6,221 nucleotides of DNA, taken from JASFEQ01 sp050122535. GTDB taxonomy: Bacteria > Desulfobacterota > DSM-4660 > Desulfatiglandales > HGW-15. Shown here in pieces: positions 5,900 through 6,221 of the stretch; the first letter of the stretch is position 1, and each line of letters begins with the position of its first letter. Under the pieces are notes generated by a model, which saw nothing but the letters and a program-made list of their open reading frames with translations, was not told the origin of the DNA and did no database searches. The stretch lies in NCBI GenBank assembly GCA_050122535.1, contig JASFIT010000283.1, positions 1 to 6,221 on the forward strand, in the 5' to 3' direction. Position numbers and translations under genes: made by a program.

Positions 5900-6104
5900 A
5901 TTCTTTGTAAAGGCCGTTCATGAGTATCCCAGTGCCTAATACGCAATTTCTTTGCGCACTTTCCCAAAATATAGACAACTTAAACTTAACTTGGCTAACA
6001 AACATTTGCTCATTTGCCTCACCGCAAATAGCTTCCCGCATCAATGTGGGATTCCAGAAACTACCACAAAATGCCCGCAGAAGAGGAACCTTCTGATGTT
6101 TCTA
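5898..6104. other. Leader stretch open on both strands; function unknown
   Basis: Most of the 334-nt gene-free region upstream of tmk. On the minus strand a frame is stop-free from just after a TAG (6102-6104) to a TAA at 5898-5900; from its ATG at 6041 it would give 47 aa (begins MREAICGEANEQ, ends LMNGLYKE). There is no clear Shine-Dalgarno. On the plus strand an ATG at 5920 with AAAGG 6 nt upstream opens 58 aa (begins MSIPVPNTQFL, ends RRRGTF) to a TGA at 6094-6096. I recognise neither product. Small hairpins fall inside: nested AGTG/CACT and CGCAA/TTGCG at 5931-5960, ATTTGC/GCAAAT at 6012-6029, and CCCGCAT/ATGTGGG at 6035-6050. Candidates are a structured 5' leader, a repeat element or a small gene; none is established. 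Confidence 0.35.
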
Positions 6105-6147
6105 TGCAACCTGCCAATCGCTTGTGAAAAGCAGGATCAGAAAAGGG

Positions 6148-6176
6148 AGTATAGAAAAAAAGGTCCGGATAATCAA
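6148..6176 (-). promoter_or_regulatory. Sigma70-like promoter for the tmk cluster
   Basis: On the minus strand TTGATT (6171-6176) and TATACT (6148-6153) are separated by 17 nt. They match the consensus at 4/6 and 5/6, with the optimal spacer. Transcription would start near 6141, giving a leader of roughly 250 nt before tmk. Upstream of it (6177-6221) I see nothing further. The prediction is from consensus only. Confidence 0.5.
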
Positions 6177-6221
6177 GAGACCTATTCTCGCGTATCAAAG
6201 CCCACTCATACCATATTACTG

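Noticed and set aside
1..6221. CRISPR array, defence system, phage or tRNA/rRNA genes
   Set aside because: No regularly spaced repeats, no cas-like or phage proteins and no tRNA or rRNA signatures were seen on either strand.

Overview
The window carries a compact run of five housekeeping genes, all on the minus strand. In transcription order they are thymidylate kinase (tmk), the DNA polymerase III delta' clamp-loader subunit (holB), a PSP1/RicT-family Fe-S protein (ricT), methionyl-tRNA synthetase with a fused C-terminal tRNA-binding domain (metG), and, after a 199-nt gap, exodeoxyribonuclease III (xth). The order tmk-holB-ricT-metG is a known conserved neighbourhood in Firmicutes (where yabA, rsmI and others intervene) and in the former Deltaproteobacteria. 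Together with moderate base composition and the CACAGAGG-type intergenic repeat, this suggests a Desulfobacterota/deltaproteobacterial chromosome, often seen in environmental genomes. That assignment is inference; no rRNA or lineage marker is present.

Layout. Bases 1-318 hold no credible gene. Most of this stretch (72-317) is a nested, mirror-symmetric element: 28-bp terminal inverted repeats (26/28 identical) enclose two strong hairpins in opposite orientation that share one loop core. It ends one base past the xth stop codon. Bases 319-1116 are xth, 1117-1315 an intergenic gap with small inverted repeats, 1316-3223 metG, 3224-3352 a short gap, 3353-4153 ricT (alternative start 4177), 4174-5217 holB, and 5255-5887 tmk. 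Bases 5888-6221 are the upstream leader. It has a good sigma70-like promoter (6148-6176, minus strand) and a roughly 200-nt stretch open in both directions with several small hairpins.

How the genes fit together. tmk, holB and xth serve DNA precursor supply, replication and repair; metG serves translation. ricT belongs to a family tied to RNase Y-dependent mRNA processing in Bacillus. The tight spacing from tmk to ricT, and the moderate gap to metG, suggest one main transcript from the upstream promoter, with xth possibly expressed on its own. Three genes (tmk, holB, metG) must start at TTG because in-frame stops lie a short way upstream, and xth most likely starts at GTG.

I do not see a new multi-gene system. 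The most unusual material is non-coding: the symmetric repeat element at 72-317 and the bidirectionally open leader at 5898-6104.
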